DNA from: Clostridia bacterium
GTDB lineage: Bacteria > Bacillota > Clostridia > Christensenellales > Borkfalkiaceae
Assembly: GCA_017536205.1 (NCBI GenBank)
Contig: JAFXHX010000010.1
Location: 62,001 to 126,000, forward strand
Direction of reading: 5' to 3'
Length of the DNA: 64,000 bases
Below are positions 26,939-35,106 of the stretch, one piece after another (the stretch's first letter is position 1; every line of letters starts with the position of its first letter). A program made the translations under genes and the position numbers. Under the pieces are notes generated by a model. The model saw only the letters and a list, made by a program, of their open reading frames with translations, did no database searches and was not told the origin of the DNA.

Positions 26939-27493
26939 TTACCTCTTTGTATTTAACCATTTTTCAAAACCGTCGATAATAACCGAAGCCACTTCTTCGG
27001 GGGTGCGCCCGTTAGTATCGACAACTAAATCGTAGTTTTGCATATTTTGTATTTCAACGCCGTAAAGATTTTCGTAGCGTTGGTTTTCACTTTTTCTTCT
27101 CTCTTTAATTTTTTTGGCTGCTTCTTCTACGTTTTCGTACGATTCAGTTGCACGGTTTGCGCCCATTATGCGTTTTGCAGCCGTTACGGGGTCAACCGTC
27201 ATATAAACTTTAAAACTTGAAGGAACAAAGTGCCAAGCAAGCCTGCTATCAAACAAAAAGTCCCCGTCTTTATGCTCGTAAGATTTAAGCCTATCGTCAA
27301 GTATCTTATCAAACTCTGGGTGCGATTCCATATAAGTGTTAAAAGTTAAAACGTCCATACCGTGTTCGGTTGCCATTTCCCTTAAAAACTCACCTACGGA
27401 AACTTTTTTAAGATTATATTCTTTTGTTAAAATATCACCTATTGTGGTTTTGCCACTGCCTAAATCGCCGGCGAGTGATATTTTTTTGTTCAT
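26939..27493 (-). CDS. Archaeal-type cytidylate kinase-like P-loop protein
   Basis: 184 aa. P-loop ISLAGDLGSGKTTIGDIL (about 5-22), then VSVGEFLREMATEHGMD, a DSRLAWHF segment and RRKSENQRYENLYGVEI. The layout matches the short archaeal Cmk family rather than the usual bacterial Cmk. Predicted to phosphorylate CMP/dCMP, not proven. Cotranscribed with class I lysS 3 bp downstream; both look archaeal in type. The ribosome site is weak. Confidence 0.8.
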   Translation of the reverse strand: MNKKISLAGDLGSGKTTIGDILTKEYNLKKVSVGEFLREMATEHGMDVLTFNTYMESHPEFDKILDDRLKSYEHKDGDFLFDSRLAWHFVPSSFKVYMTVDPVTAAKRIMGANRATESYENVEEAAKKIKERRKSENQRYENLYGVEIQNMQNYDLVVDTNGRTPEEVASVIIDGFEKWLNTKR

Positions 27494-27523
27494 TTTTTCG
27501 CGCCTTTTTAAGTAACTTTTAAT

Positions 27524-27552
27524 ACTATACTAAAAATAAAATGATTTGTCAA
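27524..27552 (-). promoter_or_regulatory. Promoter of the cmk-like/lysS operon
   Basis: Minus-strand TTGACA (27547-27552), 17-bp spacer, TATAGT (27524-27529). It starts right after the stop of the upstream Fe-S protein gene. No T-box leader is present. Confidence 0.8.
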
Positions 27553-27553
27553 C

Positions 27554-28222
27554 TTATAACTTGTTATAAGGGCATACTTTTATGCATATTCCACAAACTG
27601 CGCCACGCCCTACGTTTTGATAAGTTTTCATATTTTTAGAACACTTTTCTGCGTTAAATATATGCTCTCTACCCTTTTCGGGGTCAAAATCATTGCCCGT
27701 TATTGCGCCTGCGGGGCAAGCGTTTTTACAAGCGTTACAACCCTTGCAACCGTTTTCGATTACGGGGTATTCCGCAGTGACTGGCATATTAGTATAAATT
27801 GTTGCAAGCCGTACTTTAGAGCCGTATTTAGTGCTTATAAACAAGCCGTTTCTACCTATAAACCCAAGCCCTGATAGCCTTGCCGAAGTTTTGTGTGGAT
27901 ATAGCCCCGAATACCCGTCTTTTCTATCGATAGAAGATTGCGATGCGGCAACGGGAAACGCCTCATAGCCTAGTTTTTCTATAATTCGGCTACCTAAAAA
28001 CACAATTTGGTCGAGTATTGCGTTTGCCGTGCGATATTCGTGAAAATACTCTATTGTGGGGCGCTCGTTTATGGTTTTTAAAACGGCATCGGGAAGTTTC
28101 ACTGCAACGGTTACGGCGTAGACAAGGTCGCTACCTTTTATAGGGCTTTCTTCTAAACGCGAAAAGCCGACTAGGTCGGCTCCTAAATCCGTTAATTTTT
28201 GTTTTAATAACTGTTCGTTCAT
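27554..28222 (-). CDS. QueG-like 4Fe-4S double-cluster protein
   Basis: 222 aa. The N-terminal half resembles the cobalamin-binding part of epoxyqueuosine reductase (SARLSGLGFIGRNGLFIS). The C-terminal half has two 4Fe-4S sets: NGCKGCNACKNACPAGAI and GAVCGICIKVCPYNKL. It is much shorter than QueG (about 350-380), lacking the C-terminal HEAT-like part, so it is more safely called a QueG-related reductase. Its ATG overlaps the dtd stop. Confidence 0.82.
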   Translation of the reverse strand: MNEQLLKQKLTDLGADLVGFSRLEESPIKGSDLVYAVTVAVKLPDAVLKTINERPTIEYFHEYRTANAILDQIVFLGSRIIEKLGYEAFPVAASQSSIDRKDGYSGLYPHKTSARLSGLGFIGRNGLFISTKYGSKVRLATIYTNMPVTAEYPVIENGCKGCNACKNACPAGAITGNDFDPEKGREHIFNAEKCSKNMKTYQNVGRGAVCGICIKVCPYNKL

Positions 28223-28656
28223 AAATCGTAAATAATGGTAACGGGTCCGTCGCTAAGTTGAAGTATTTTCATATCGGCGCCAAACACGCCTTTTTTAACG
28301 ACAACCCCTTCTTCTTTTAATTTTTCGCAAAAATAATCGTAAACTAAACTTGCCTTATCGGGAACTTCGGCACTAGTAAAACTAGGGCGATTGCCGTGTG
28401 ACACGTCGCCGTACAAAGTAAACTGCGAAACGCACATAATTTCACCGCCAACGTCTTTGACGGACCTATTCATTTTGCCGTTTTCATCTTCAAAAATACG
28501 AAGTTTAGTTATTTTCGACGCGAGGTAATTAGCTAGTTTAAAATCGTCACCAACCTTTACGCCGAAATATACGATTAAGCCAAACGGTATTTTTGATATA
28601 AGTTCACCATTAACCGTTAAGGTAACTTCTTTGGTCCTTTGAACAACTGCTTTCAT
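28219..28656 (-). CDS. dtd: D-aminoacyl-tRNA deacylase
   Basis: 145 aa, standard size. It removes D-amino acids from tRNA. The family motifs VSQFTLYGD (about 77-85) and the SDGPVTIIYD end (GPVT) are both present, as is NRPSFTSAE. It overlaps the ROK kinase gene by 1 bp upstream and the Fe-S gene by 4 bp downstream, indicating tight coupling. Confidence 0.95.
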   Translation of the reverse strand: MKAVVQRTKEVTLTVNGELISKIPFGLIVYFGVKVGDDFKLANYLASKITKLRIFEDENGKMNRSVKDVGGEIMCVSQFTLYGDVSHGNRPSFTSAEVPDKASLVYDYFCEKLKEEGVVVKKGVFGADMKILQLSDGPVTIIYDL

Positions 28657-29612
28657 TAAAACTCCTCTGCTACAAGCGACGCTGCGCCCACGATGCCAGC
28701 ATCGTTACCAAGCGTTGCAGTTATAATTTCTGCGCGTGGCGTTCCAACGTAGCCGTAAGAGTATTTTTCAAGGTATTTTTTAACTCTATCGGTTAAATAT
28801 GCGCCTTCTTTAGATATTCCGCCACCCAAAACAACGACTTCGGGGCGAAAAATATTCAAATAGTCAAGCACGCCCTCGCCAAGATAGGATATAAAGCGAT
28901 TAACAACTTTTATTGCAGGTTTATCGCCAAGTTTAGCGCACACAAACGAAGTTTTTCCGTTAACGCTATCGATATTACCGCCAACTTCTTTCCACATAAG
29001 CGAGTTTGGCGATTTTTGCATTTCTTGCTTGGTTAGGCGAATTAAAGCAGATGCCGAGGCGTATTTTTCAAAACAACCACGCCTACCGCAACCACATTTT
29101 AAGCCGTGTGGGCGCATTACGATATGACCAAGTTCAGCAGCCGTTCCACGCGAGCCTTCGTAAAGTTTTTTATCTATTACGATACCACCGCCTATACCCG
29201 TGCCGATAGTTAGCATTATTGCCGAAGAATAGTTTTTTGCCGAGCCGAATATTACTTCGCCAAGCGTTGCAGCATCGGCGTCGTTTGCTATTCTAACGGG
29301 TTTTCCCGTTACTTCTTCAAGGTGTTTTTTAAGTTCAAAGCCTTGAAAGCGTGGAAGGTTTGACGAATATATTACAACGCCACGCTTACCGTCAATTGCG
29401 CCGGGGCAACCAACGCCAACACCGTGAACGCTACCCATACTAACGCCCGTTTGCGCTAAAAGTTCGTTGATTTTAACGCCTACCTTTTCAATTAGCGCTT
29501 TGGCGGGAATATCTTCGGTTACTAACGCCGTTTGATTTATAATTTCGCCTGTGGTTGATACAACGCCTATTTTTATAGACATTCCACCTATGTCAATTCC
29601 TATATAATACAT
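28656..29612 (-). CDS. ROK family glucokinase
   Basis: 318 aa. ATP-binding DIGGMSIKIGVVSTTG at the N-terminus, the GIGGGIVIDKKLYEGSRGTA segment, the ROK zinc motif GLKCGCGRRGCFEKYASASA and the catalytic RIANDADAATLGE. Probably phosphorylates glucose, consistent with glycogen breakdown and glycosidases in the window. It follows the hypothetical gene 29615-30397 by 2 bp. Confidence 0.93.
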   Translation of the reverse strand: MYYIGIDIGGMSIKIGVVSTTGEIINQTALVTEDIPAKALIEKVGVKINELLAQTGVSMGSVHGVGVGCPGAIDGKRGVVIYSSNLPRFQGFELKKHLEEVTGKPVRIANDADAATLGEVIFGSAKNYSSAIMLTIGTGIGGGIVIDKKLYEGSRGTAAELGHIVMRPHGLKCGCGRRGCFEKYASASALIRLTKQEMQKSPNSLMWKEVGGNIDSVNGKTSFVCAKLGDKPAIKVVNRFISYLGEGVLDYLNIFRPEVVVLGGGISKEGAYLTDRVKKYLEKYSYGYVGTPRAEIITATLGNDAGIVGAASLVAEEF

Positions 29613-29614
29613 AA

Positions 29615-30397
29615 TTAAATAATTTTAAGTTCAATAAGTATTTCGGTTATATCCTTAACGTTTGATTTGAGTTTTTTAACGTTTTTGGTTGCGTAAAGGT
29701 ATGCTAGATATGCAAGCATAATCTTTTCACTGTCTTTTTCCCTGATTTTCTTTTCAAAAAGGTCGATAACGTAAAGTATTTCTTGCGTATCTTCTTTAGA
29801 AAGTTTGCTTTCGGTTACGGCAAGGCGCTCTAAATCTAAAAGCCTAACTAGCATCGTTATTGAGTTATCAAGCCCCGTTATTTTTTTAGGCTCAGCGTGA
29901 ACTTCTTTTTTAGCAAGCGGTTCTTCTTGAACGGGCTTTTGCGTAACTGCCGCTTCTTCGCGCGATTGAGTGCTGTTTATCATTTGTATACCTATTTGAT
30001 AGGTATAAGACTTAAACGGAACTAGTAAGTTTTGAGCGAAGTTTTTATATGCTATTTCAAAGTTGCCTTCTCCACCGAAAAACTGCAAAACGTCGGTAAG
30101 TTGAATATTAGAATAAGTTATTTCACGAAGTAACGAATAGCAAAACGCCAAAACTTCGGTGTTTTTAACGGGTAAAACAAAGGTTTTAACGCCGTTTTCG
30201 GTAACGAAAGCGTATTTTATAGCAGACTGAAAATCGTAACCGTCGGTAAAATACGAGAACGCGTCGGTAAGTAATTTTGACGAGTTTACGTTTGCAATAA
30301 TTTCAAATATTTTAGAGTTAGCAAAAAGGTATTTTGAAGATATAAGTTCATCTACCGTTTTACAAAAATTGTTAAGCGATTCTTCTCTAGTTCTCAT
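29615..30397 (-). CDS. Hypothetical cytoplasmic protein
   Basis: 260 aa, mainly helical, no membrane segment. A low-complexity, charged linker (about 150-172) separates two helical parts. I do not recognise the family. It heads the operon 29615-30397, ROK kinase, dtd, QueG-like, with GGAG 5 nt before the ATG. Confidence 0.72.
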   Translation of the reverse strand: MRTREESLNNFCKTVDELISSKYLFANSKIFEIIANVNSSKLLTDAFSYFTDGYDFQSAIKYAFVTENGVKTFVLPVKNTEVLAFCYSLLREITYSNIQLTDVLQFFGGEGNFEIAYKNFAQNLLVPFKSYTYQIGIQMINSTQSREEAAVTQKPVQEEPLAKKEVHAEPKKITGLDNSITMLVRLLDLERLAVTESKLSKEDTQEILYVIDLFEKKIREKDSEKIMLAYLAYLYATKNVKKLKSNVKDITEILIELKII

Positions 30398-30430
30398 AAG
30401 CGCTCCAAATAATTATTTATAATTATTTAC

Positions 30431-30459
30431 AGTATAACACAATTTTTTTTAACTATCAA
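30431..30459 (-). promoter_or_regulatory. Promoter of the 30397-27554 operon
   Basis: Minus-strand TTGATA (30454-30459), 17-bp spacer, TATACT (30431-30436). It is divergent from the promoter at 30477-30505. Confidence 0.75.
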
Positions 30460-30476
30460 GATTTTTTACAAAACTA

Positions 30477-30505
30477 TTGCTTTTTCGCAAAATATTATGT
30501 ATAAT
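30477..30505 (+). promoter_or_regulatory. Promoter of the HPr-like/DUF4364/TSCPD operon
   Basis: TTGCTT (30477-30482), 17-bp spacer, TATAAT (30500-30505), followed by AAAGGAG and the ATG at 30536. Confidence 0.75.
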
Positions 30506-30535
30506 TTATTTAATACGCTTAAAGGAGCAAAAATT

Positions 30536-30763
30536 ATGAAATCAATTCAAATATCACTTCAAATGGCAAGTCAAGTTAAAACTTTCGTATCTATCGTTCA
30601 AAAATACGATTTTGATATTGAACTTAAAAGTGAAAGGTACGTTGTTGACGCTAAATCGATTTTAGGCATTTTCAGCCTTGACCTTTCTAAACCATTAATC
30701 GTTGAAATCCACAGTGACGATTGTGGCGAATTACTTGATGAACTTAAAGATTTCGAAATCTAA
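30536..30763 (+). CDS. HPr-like protein without the active-site histidine
   Basis: 75 aa. The fold signature RYVVDAKSILGIFSLDLSKP (about 38-57) is that of HPr-family proteins, but no His occurs at the phosphorylation position near residue 15, so phosphotransfer is unlikely. Such HPr-like proteins are common in Clostridia and their role is unknown. AAAGGAG lies 8 nt before this ATG; a longer frame from 30497 would include the -10 box. Confidence 0.85.
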   Translation: MKSIQISLQMASQVKTFVSIVQKYDFDIELKSERYVVDAKSILGIFSLDLSKPLIVEIHSDDCGELLDELKDFEI

Positions 30764-30782
30764 ACCACGGAGGAATTAAAAC

Positions 30783-31307
30783 ATGCTAGTCAAAGGCGAG
30801 GCTTTCGTTACGAAGTTAATATTGCTTTTCGTCTTTGATAAGATGGAATGCCCACTGTCTGAAAACACCGTTATAGATATGTGTTGTTCTTCTAACGACT
30901 GGATTAGTTATATGGACTGTAAGCCCCTACTTAACAAACTTATTGACGAAGGGTTTATCTATAACGTTGCCGAATACGGTGAGGCGCTTTATTCAATTAC
31001 ACCCGAAGGAAGATATTGTTTAGCGGAGTTTTACGTTAAAATACCTTCTTCACAACGCGAATCTATTGCAGAGTTTGTTAAAAACAACAAACAGCGTTAT
31101 AGGAAAAAGCAAGAGTGCGTTGCCGATTACCGTATGAATAAAGATTCAACCTATTCGGTTTACTTAAAAATTAACGACGTTTCGCAACCCCTACTCGAAC
31201 TTAGGTTTAACGTTCCCAACCGTCAAATTGCTAAAAACATTTACAAAAAGTGGGAAGAAAAAGCCGGCAACCTATACGCCCTTATTTACGACAACCTTAT
31301 TGATTAA
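30783..31307 (+). CDS. DUF4364 family protein
   Basis: 174 aa, normal length for DUF4364, a Firmicutes family with a winged-helix-like N-terminus (LLFVFDKMECPLSENTVIDM, then LLNKLIDEGFI and YSITPEGRYCL). Possibly a transcriptional regulator; no target is visible. GGAGG lies 6-7 nt before the ATG. Second gene of a three-gene operon. Confidence 0.85.
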   Translation: MLVKGEAFVTKLILLFVFDKMECPLSENTVIDMCCSSNDWISYMDCKPLLNKLIDEGFIYNVAEYGEALYSITPEGRYCLAEFYVKIPSSQRESIAEFVKNNKQRYRKKQECVADYRMNKDSTYSVYLKINDVSQPLLELRFNVPNRQIAKNIYKKWEEKAGNLYALIYDNLID

Positions 31308-31316
31308 AGGAGCATT

Positions 31317-31562
31317 ATGAATACTTACAAGACTTACGGAACGTGTTCCCGCCAAATACTTTTCGACGTTGACGACGGTAAAGTTAAAAACGTTAAGTTT
31401 ATAGGCGGTTGTATGGGCAACTTACAAGGTGTTTCAAAACTAGTTGAAGGCAGGCCCGTTGAAGAAGTAATTGAACTTTTATCGGGAATAAAATGTAGAA
31501 ACAACACTTCTTGCCCCGACCAACTTGCAAACGCTTTAAAAGAATATATTAAACAAAATTAA
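31317..31562 (+). CDS. TSCPD domain protein (TIGR03905 type)
   Basis: 81 aa. The name-giving motif appears as NNTSCPDQLANAL near the C-terminus, preceded by CSRQILFDVDDGKVKNVKFI and GGCMGNLQGVSKLVEG. In ribonucleotide reductases a related domain is C-terminal; the stand-alone form has no assigned function. AAAGGAG lies 4-5 nt before the ATG. Last gene before a terminator. Confidence 0.9.
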   Translation: MNTYKTYGTCSRQILFDVDDGKVKNVKFIGGCMGNLQGVSKLVEGRPVEEVIELLSGIKCRNNTSCPDQLANALKEYIKQN

Positions 31563-31589
31563 AACTCTCTTTAAGAGAGTTTTTTTATT
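31562..31589 (+). terminator. Terminator of the HPr-like/DUF4364/TSCPD operon
   Basis: Nine-base-pair stem (31562-31570 with 31574-31582) followed by TTTTTTATT. Confidence 0.85.
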
Positions 31590-31627
31590 TACCGAATTAA
31601 CTATTATTATTTGTTGTAAAAAATATA

Positions 31628-31890
31628 GGGCTCCCGAAAAGGTACGGACACGATTGACCTTGGTTGTTGTAGTAAGTGATATTTTTAAGCCCGCAGAAAC
31701 AAGCACAAGCAGGCTCGACAACAAGGGGCAGACACAACTAACCTTGCTCGGTTGTAGAAAGTGGCATTTTAAGACGTTAGAGCCAAGCAAGACAAGGCTC
31801 GACGGCAAGGCGTTGGACGTAATTGACCTTTTTGGTCATTACGGTCACGAATTGACGGCAGTTAACGCAGTATTGCGACGGCTATAACGG
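31628..31890 (+). ncRNA. Candidate structured RNA with two tandem units
   Basis: The 31590-31893 gap lacks a convincing gene and is richer in G+C than other intergenic DNA here. Two imperfect direct copies of about 80-85 bp start near 31645 and 31731. Each begins GACACRAYTRACCTTG, continues through GTTGTAGWAAGTG and ATTTTAAG, and ends GGCTCGAC..CAAGG. Within each unit CCTTG..GTTGTAG can pair with CTCGAC..CAAGG, and the unit-specific bases change on both arms so pairing is kept. A third partial segment (31811-31870) follows. GGG at 31628 is a plausible 5' end and a strong terminator closes it. I could not match it to tmRNA, 6S, SRP, RNase P or a known riboswitch. Confidence 0.55.
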
Positions 31891-31893
31891 AAT

Positions 31894-31924
31894 AAAAAAG
31901 TGTGGCATCAAGCCACACTTTTTT
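31894..31924. terminator. Bidirectional terminator between the ncRNA candidate and the membrane gene
   Basis: Thirteen-base-pair stem including A/T tails (31894-31906 with 31912-31924), core GTGTGGC/GCCACAC, five-base loop, followed by T on the plus strand and A/T on the minus strand. Confidence 0.92.
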
Positions 31925-31936
31925 ATGTCTTAAAAA

Positions 31937-32911
31937 TTATGCGTCGATATCAACTTGATTAAGAAGTTGTTCTTCGGGAGAACGAAGTTCTTTTGGAATA
32001 ACGACGTTATCGTAGTTGCAGTAGTATTTAAGGTGTTTAATAGTGAAATAGTCAACAAACCTAATTGCCATATTAGTAACCAAGAAAAGCGGAATACTAA
32101 TTAAGAGCGAAATGCCACAAGTGGTAATTGCAAATAATGCGCTGGTTGCAATTCTAAACACTGCAAACACGAAATACGATAAAAATCTATCGAGCATATC
32201 TTTAAACTTTAGGCCCGAAAGCGCAGAACGAAGCGCCTTTATAACCCCGCAACCTTCGCAAACCATTTTTGCAGGAACAACGCCAACCATCATTAAGCGG
32301 AAAGAATCTGCAATAATAAGGAATAAAATAGTTACGGACACGCCTAGAACGCCAAAGGCACCTATTGAGCCTATTGCTATTAAAGTTGCAAGCGAATAAA
32401 TAACGGCGTTATACAAGGTTAAAGATATAATGCAATATAAACCGTATTTGCACGCAGGTTTAAAGTGTTCAACAAGCGTTGTAAAAAACTGTGCGTGGCG
32501 AAGTGACGACATATGCTCGTAAACGTTAACTGCCATAACGTAATCGCAAACGCCGATAATAAAACGGCATATTTCTAAAACGACAACGATTGCAATAATA
32601 ACCCAAACGATAGTAGAAGAATTGTTGCCAAGCCAAACAAAAACACCTTGAACTGCCGACGATAAGTTTGCACTAAACTCAGAACCTTTAAACGTTCCGT
32701 GTAAAACGCTTGCAAAGAAACCCGTTTCACCAAAGAAAGTGTTTATAAGCGCTTTAAACTCATTACTTTCAAACAAGGGGTTAAAAAGTATTCCTGCAAA
32801 TAGCCAGCACGCCAAAAGCGCCAAGCCAAAAACGATTATTCTACTAAATAACATCTTATAGCAAAGGGGTTTGTTTGCCATTGCTATTTTTAAACCGTTA
32901 GTAACTTTCAT
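31937..32911 (-). CDS. Polytopic membrane protein of unknown function
   Basis: 324 aa with about six transmembrane helices (about 22-45, 98-122, 160-185, 190-210, 245-270, 270-290). The C-terminal tail is hydrophilic. No family recognised. GAGAGG lies 6-7 nt before the ATG. Monocistronic between two terminators, and not part of the virion module downstream on the same strand. Confidence 0.75.
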   Translation of the reverse strand: MKVTNGLKIAMANKPLCYKMLFSRIIVFGLALLACWLFAGILFNPLFESNEFKALINTFFGETGFFASVLHGTFKGSEFSANLSSAVQGVFVWLGNNSSTIVWVIIAIVVVLEICRFIIGVCDYVMAVNVYEHMSSLRHAQFFTTLVEHFKPACKYGLYCIISLTLYNAVIYSLATLIAIGSIGAFGVLGVSVTILFLIIADSFRLMMVGVVPAKMVCEGCGVIKALRSALSGLKFKDMLDRFLSYFVFAVFRIATSALFAITTCGISLLISIPLFLVTNMAIRFVDYFTIKHLKYYCNYDNVVIPKELRSPEEQLLNQVDIDA

Positions 32912-32990
32912 AAATGCCTCTCAGTAAAATATTGAATATATTATATTATATATTTTAAAATTATGCAAGCATTTTTTAGCGTAACGAAAA

Positions 32991-33014
32991 ACGGCAAGGG
33001 TTTCCCCCTGCCGT
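32991..33014 (-). terminator. Terminator at the end of the virion gene cluster
   Basis: Ten-position stem with one mismatch (32991-33000 with 33005-33014), followed on the minus strand by TTTTTCG. It begins 6 bp after the last virion-like gene. Confidence 0.85.
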
Positions 33015-33020
33015 AAAACC

Positions 33021-33992
33021 TTAAGGAAGATATTTTATATATCTTTCAACGGTTTTATAAAGGTCGCCTAAAAGTTCTTGTAACTCTTCGTCGCTTTCAA
33101 ACGCCTTTAACCTTTCGGCTTTTGGCATAGCGCCAAAGTGCGATATGGTATCAGTTATCATTTTTTGCCTAATTTTAGCCTTTTCGCTTTCGCTTATTTG
33201 ACTTGACTCTTCGCCACTATCTACGCCACCGTAATATTTATCGTCGATATATAACTGGTTTTTATCTACGGTGTTGTTGTATTTTAAAACTTCTTCAATC
33301 TTTTCGTTTTGTTCTTTTAAAAGTTTTTCAATCCTTTCCCTAACGGCTATTGCCTTTTCGGTGTTAAGGTTTTCAACTGCGTATTCGTAATCGCTTTTTA
33401 AAGCCTGTAGTTCATCGTTATAACCTTTTAGCGTAGTTGCAACTTTATCATCAACTGCAAGAAGGTCTTTTATTTTTTCAACGCCTAAACCTTTTAACTG
33501 TTCGGCAATAATTGACGACCTTGCAATTCCACGTTTAACGGCTTGATTTTCTACTTGACTTTCAAGGTTGTTATAAGCGTTTTCAATGCTATCTTTTTGA
33601 GCGCTAACGCCTTTTTCTACTTCGCTAGCCTTTTTCTCTACGGCTTGCGTTTTATCTTTTAAGTCTTTATCGAGCGCGTTCTTTTTAAGAGAAAACTCTT
33701 CTTCAACTGCTTCGCTAGCAGTCTTTTTAATTTCTTCTTCGGTTTTTGGGGTGTATTCTATTTTATCTAAAACCACCCTATCGCTTTCTTTATCGATAAC
33801 GCCTTGAAGTTTTTTATTTGACTCTTTAAGCGATTTGTGAAGTTCGCTATTTACACTGCTTTCAGTTTCGGTAACTTCTTCACTCGGCTTTTTTTCTTCA
33901 ACTTCTTCTTCGCTAGTAAGTTTAACGATAGGCTCGCTTTTAACCTTTTTACCCTTTAAATATTTAAGTATTTTTTCTTCTATATTGAACAT
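33021..33992 (-). CDS. Coiled-coil virion protein (possible internal/ejection protein)
   Basis: 323 aa, highly charged. The N-terminal 80 residues are acidic and Lys/Glu-rich, then long heptad-like helices (about 95-240) contain ENQAVKRGIARSSIIAEQLK, a segment of a kind seen in internal virion proteins of short-tailed phages. The end (about 275-323) is a compact helical region. Last gene of the virion operon, 1 bp after the fibre-like gene, with GAGGAAT before the ATG. Assignment rests on position and coiled coil. Confidence 0.6.
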   Translation of the reverse strand: MFNIEEKILKYLKGKKVKSEPIVKLTSEEEVEEKKPSEEVTETESSVNSELHKSLKESNKKLQGVIDKESDRVVLDKIEYTPKTEEEIKKTASEAVEEEFSLKKNALDKDLKDKTQAVEKKASEVEKGVSAQKDSIENAYNNLESQVENQAVKRGIARSSIIAEQLKGLGVEKIKDLLAVDDKVATTLKGYNDELQALKSDYEYAVENLNTEKAIAVRERIEKLLKEQNEKIEEVLKYNNTVDKNQLYIDDKYYGGVDSGEESSQISESEKAKIRQKMITDTISHFGAMPKAERLKAFESDEELQELLGDLYKTVERYIKYLP

Positions 33993-33993
33993 T

Positions 33994-35106
33994 TTATTCC
34001 TCGCTTATTGATAACGTATCTCTTTCACGGCTAATTTTACCGTTTTTTAATTTAACTAACTCGTGGCTAAAACCTATTTGTGTTTCAGTTTCAAGCCCGT
34101 TTTCGCTTGCATTTCTTAATTTTTGCACGCCGTTTTGAAAAAATGTAATTTCATAGCCGTTTGAAGTTTTATATAAATGGAAGTTTTGTGCGTTGTTTAT
34201 TTGATAGCCCTTTTCAATTTCTTCTAAATATAGCCTTGCACCGTAAGCGCCCGTTACTATAAAAGCGCCCTGACCACTCGAATCGGCGTAAACGCGATTT
34301 GCTTTAATTCCCGTTTTATTATAGGTAAAGTTGCCGTTTAACTCGTATACACCCCTATAAAGTTCGTTTGATTTTACAAAGTAAATTACAAGCGAGTTAT
34401 TTAAAACGTAGCCAGAAACTGACGTTGCGCCTTTAACGTTAACGGGATAATATATACCAACGTGGTTATTTACGTTAAGCCTTCTTAACTGCATTGTACC
34501 GTCTGCTAAAATAGCAAGCAAAAAGTATTCGTTTTCTATAACGCCTAAAAGTGAACAATCTACTACGGAGTTAATTTGATATCTATCGTTTAGTTCACCG
34601 TTATAAACGTAAAAAGTTGCATCAGTACCAGATAAATAGGTTATATAATCTTGATTATCAGTGCTTAAAACTGATATCTTTCTAAATACGTTTAAATATT
34701 CAACGCTACCTTCAACCGAAAAACTACAAGTATTTAAGGTGAAAGGCAAGCCCGAATTAAAGTATAATAAGACTACGTTTTCGCCACTATTTAACGTTAC
34801 GTCGTTTTCGTAAACGAGAGTTTGATTATCAATTTGAGTTTTAAATAGCAACGTGCCGTTTACTTTAATTTCAAGATTTACTAGCACGTTTTCGCTTAAA
34901 GCAACGTTTAGTTTAACGTGAGAAGTTCCGTTTTTATTAGACGTAAACTTTACCGTTCTTTCTTGTACGTTTGCCGTTTGCAAAAGTGCTAAATTAAAGT
35001 TTAAAACGTTGTGCTCTACACTTTTTAGTTGTTTTTCAACGCTTTCAAGTCGCTTTTCAAACTCTATAAGTTTTGCGTATGCACGCTTGCCGTAATCAAT
35101 AAACAT
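33994..35106 (-). CDS. Beta-rich virion protein with N-terminal coiled coil (fibre- or needle-like)
   Basis: 370 aa. Residues about 5-40 form a short coiled coil (KLIEFEKRLESVEKQLKSVE), then a beta-rich carbohydrate-binding-like part (about 45-130) and a propeller-like series of strands (about 135-350). A trimeric tail fibre or tail needle is plausible by order and architecture; not a recognised family. Overlaps the upstream gene by 11 bp. Confidence 0.55.
   Translation of the reverse strand: MFIDYGKRAYAKLIEFEKRLESVEKQLKSVEHNVLNFNLALLQTANVQERTVKFTSNKNGTSHVKLNVALSENVLVNLEIKVNGTLLFKTQIDNQTLVYENDVTLNSGENVVLLYFNSGLPFTLNTCSFSVEGSVEYLNVFRKISVLSTDNQDYITYLSGTDATFYVYNGELNDRYQINSVVDCSLLGVIENEYFLLAILADGTMQLRRLNVNNHVGIYYPVNVKGATSVSGYVLNNSLVIYFVKSNELYRGVYELNGNFTYNKTGIKANRVYADSSGQGAFIVTGAYGARLYLEEIEKGYQINNAQNFHLYKTSNGYEITFFQNGVQKLRNASENGLETETQIGFSHELVKLKNGKISRERDTLSISEE

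Noticed and set aside
31654..31887. Possible 77-codon gene in the 31.6-kb gap
   Set aside because: No ribosome site, composition unlike neighbours, and the same bases fit two tandem RNA-like units better.
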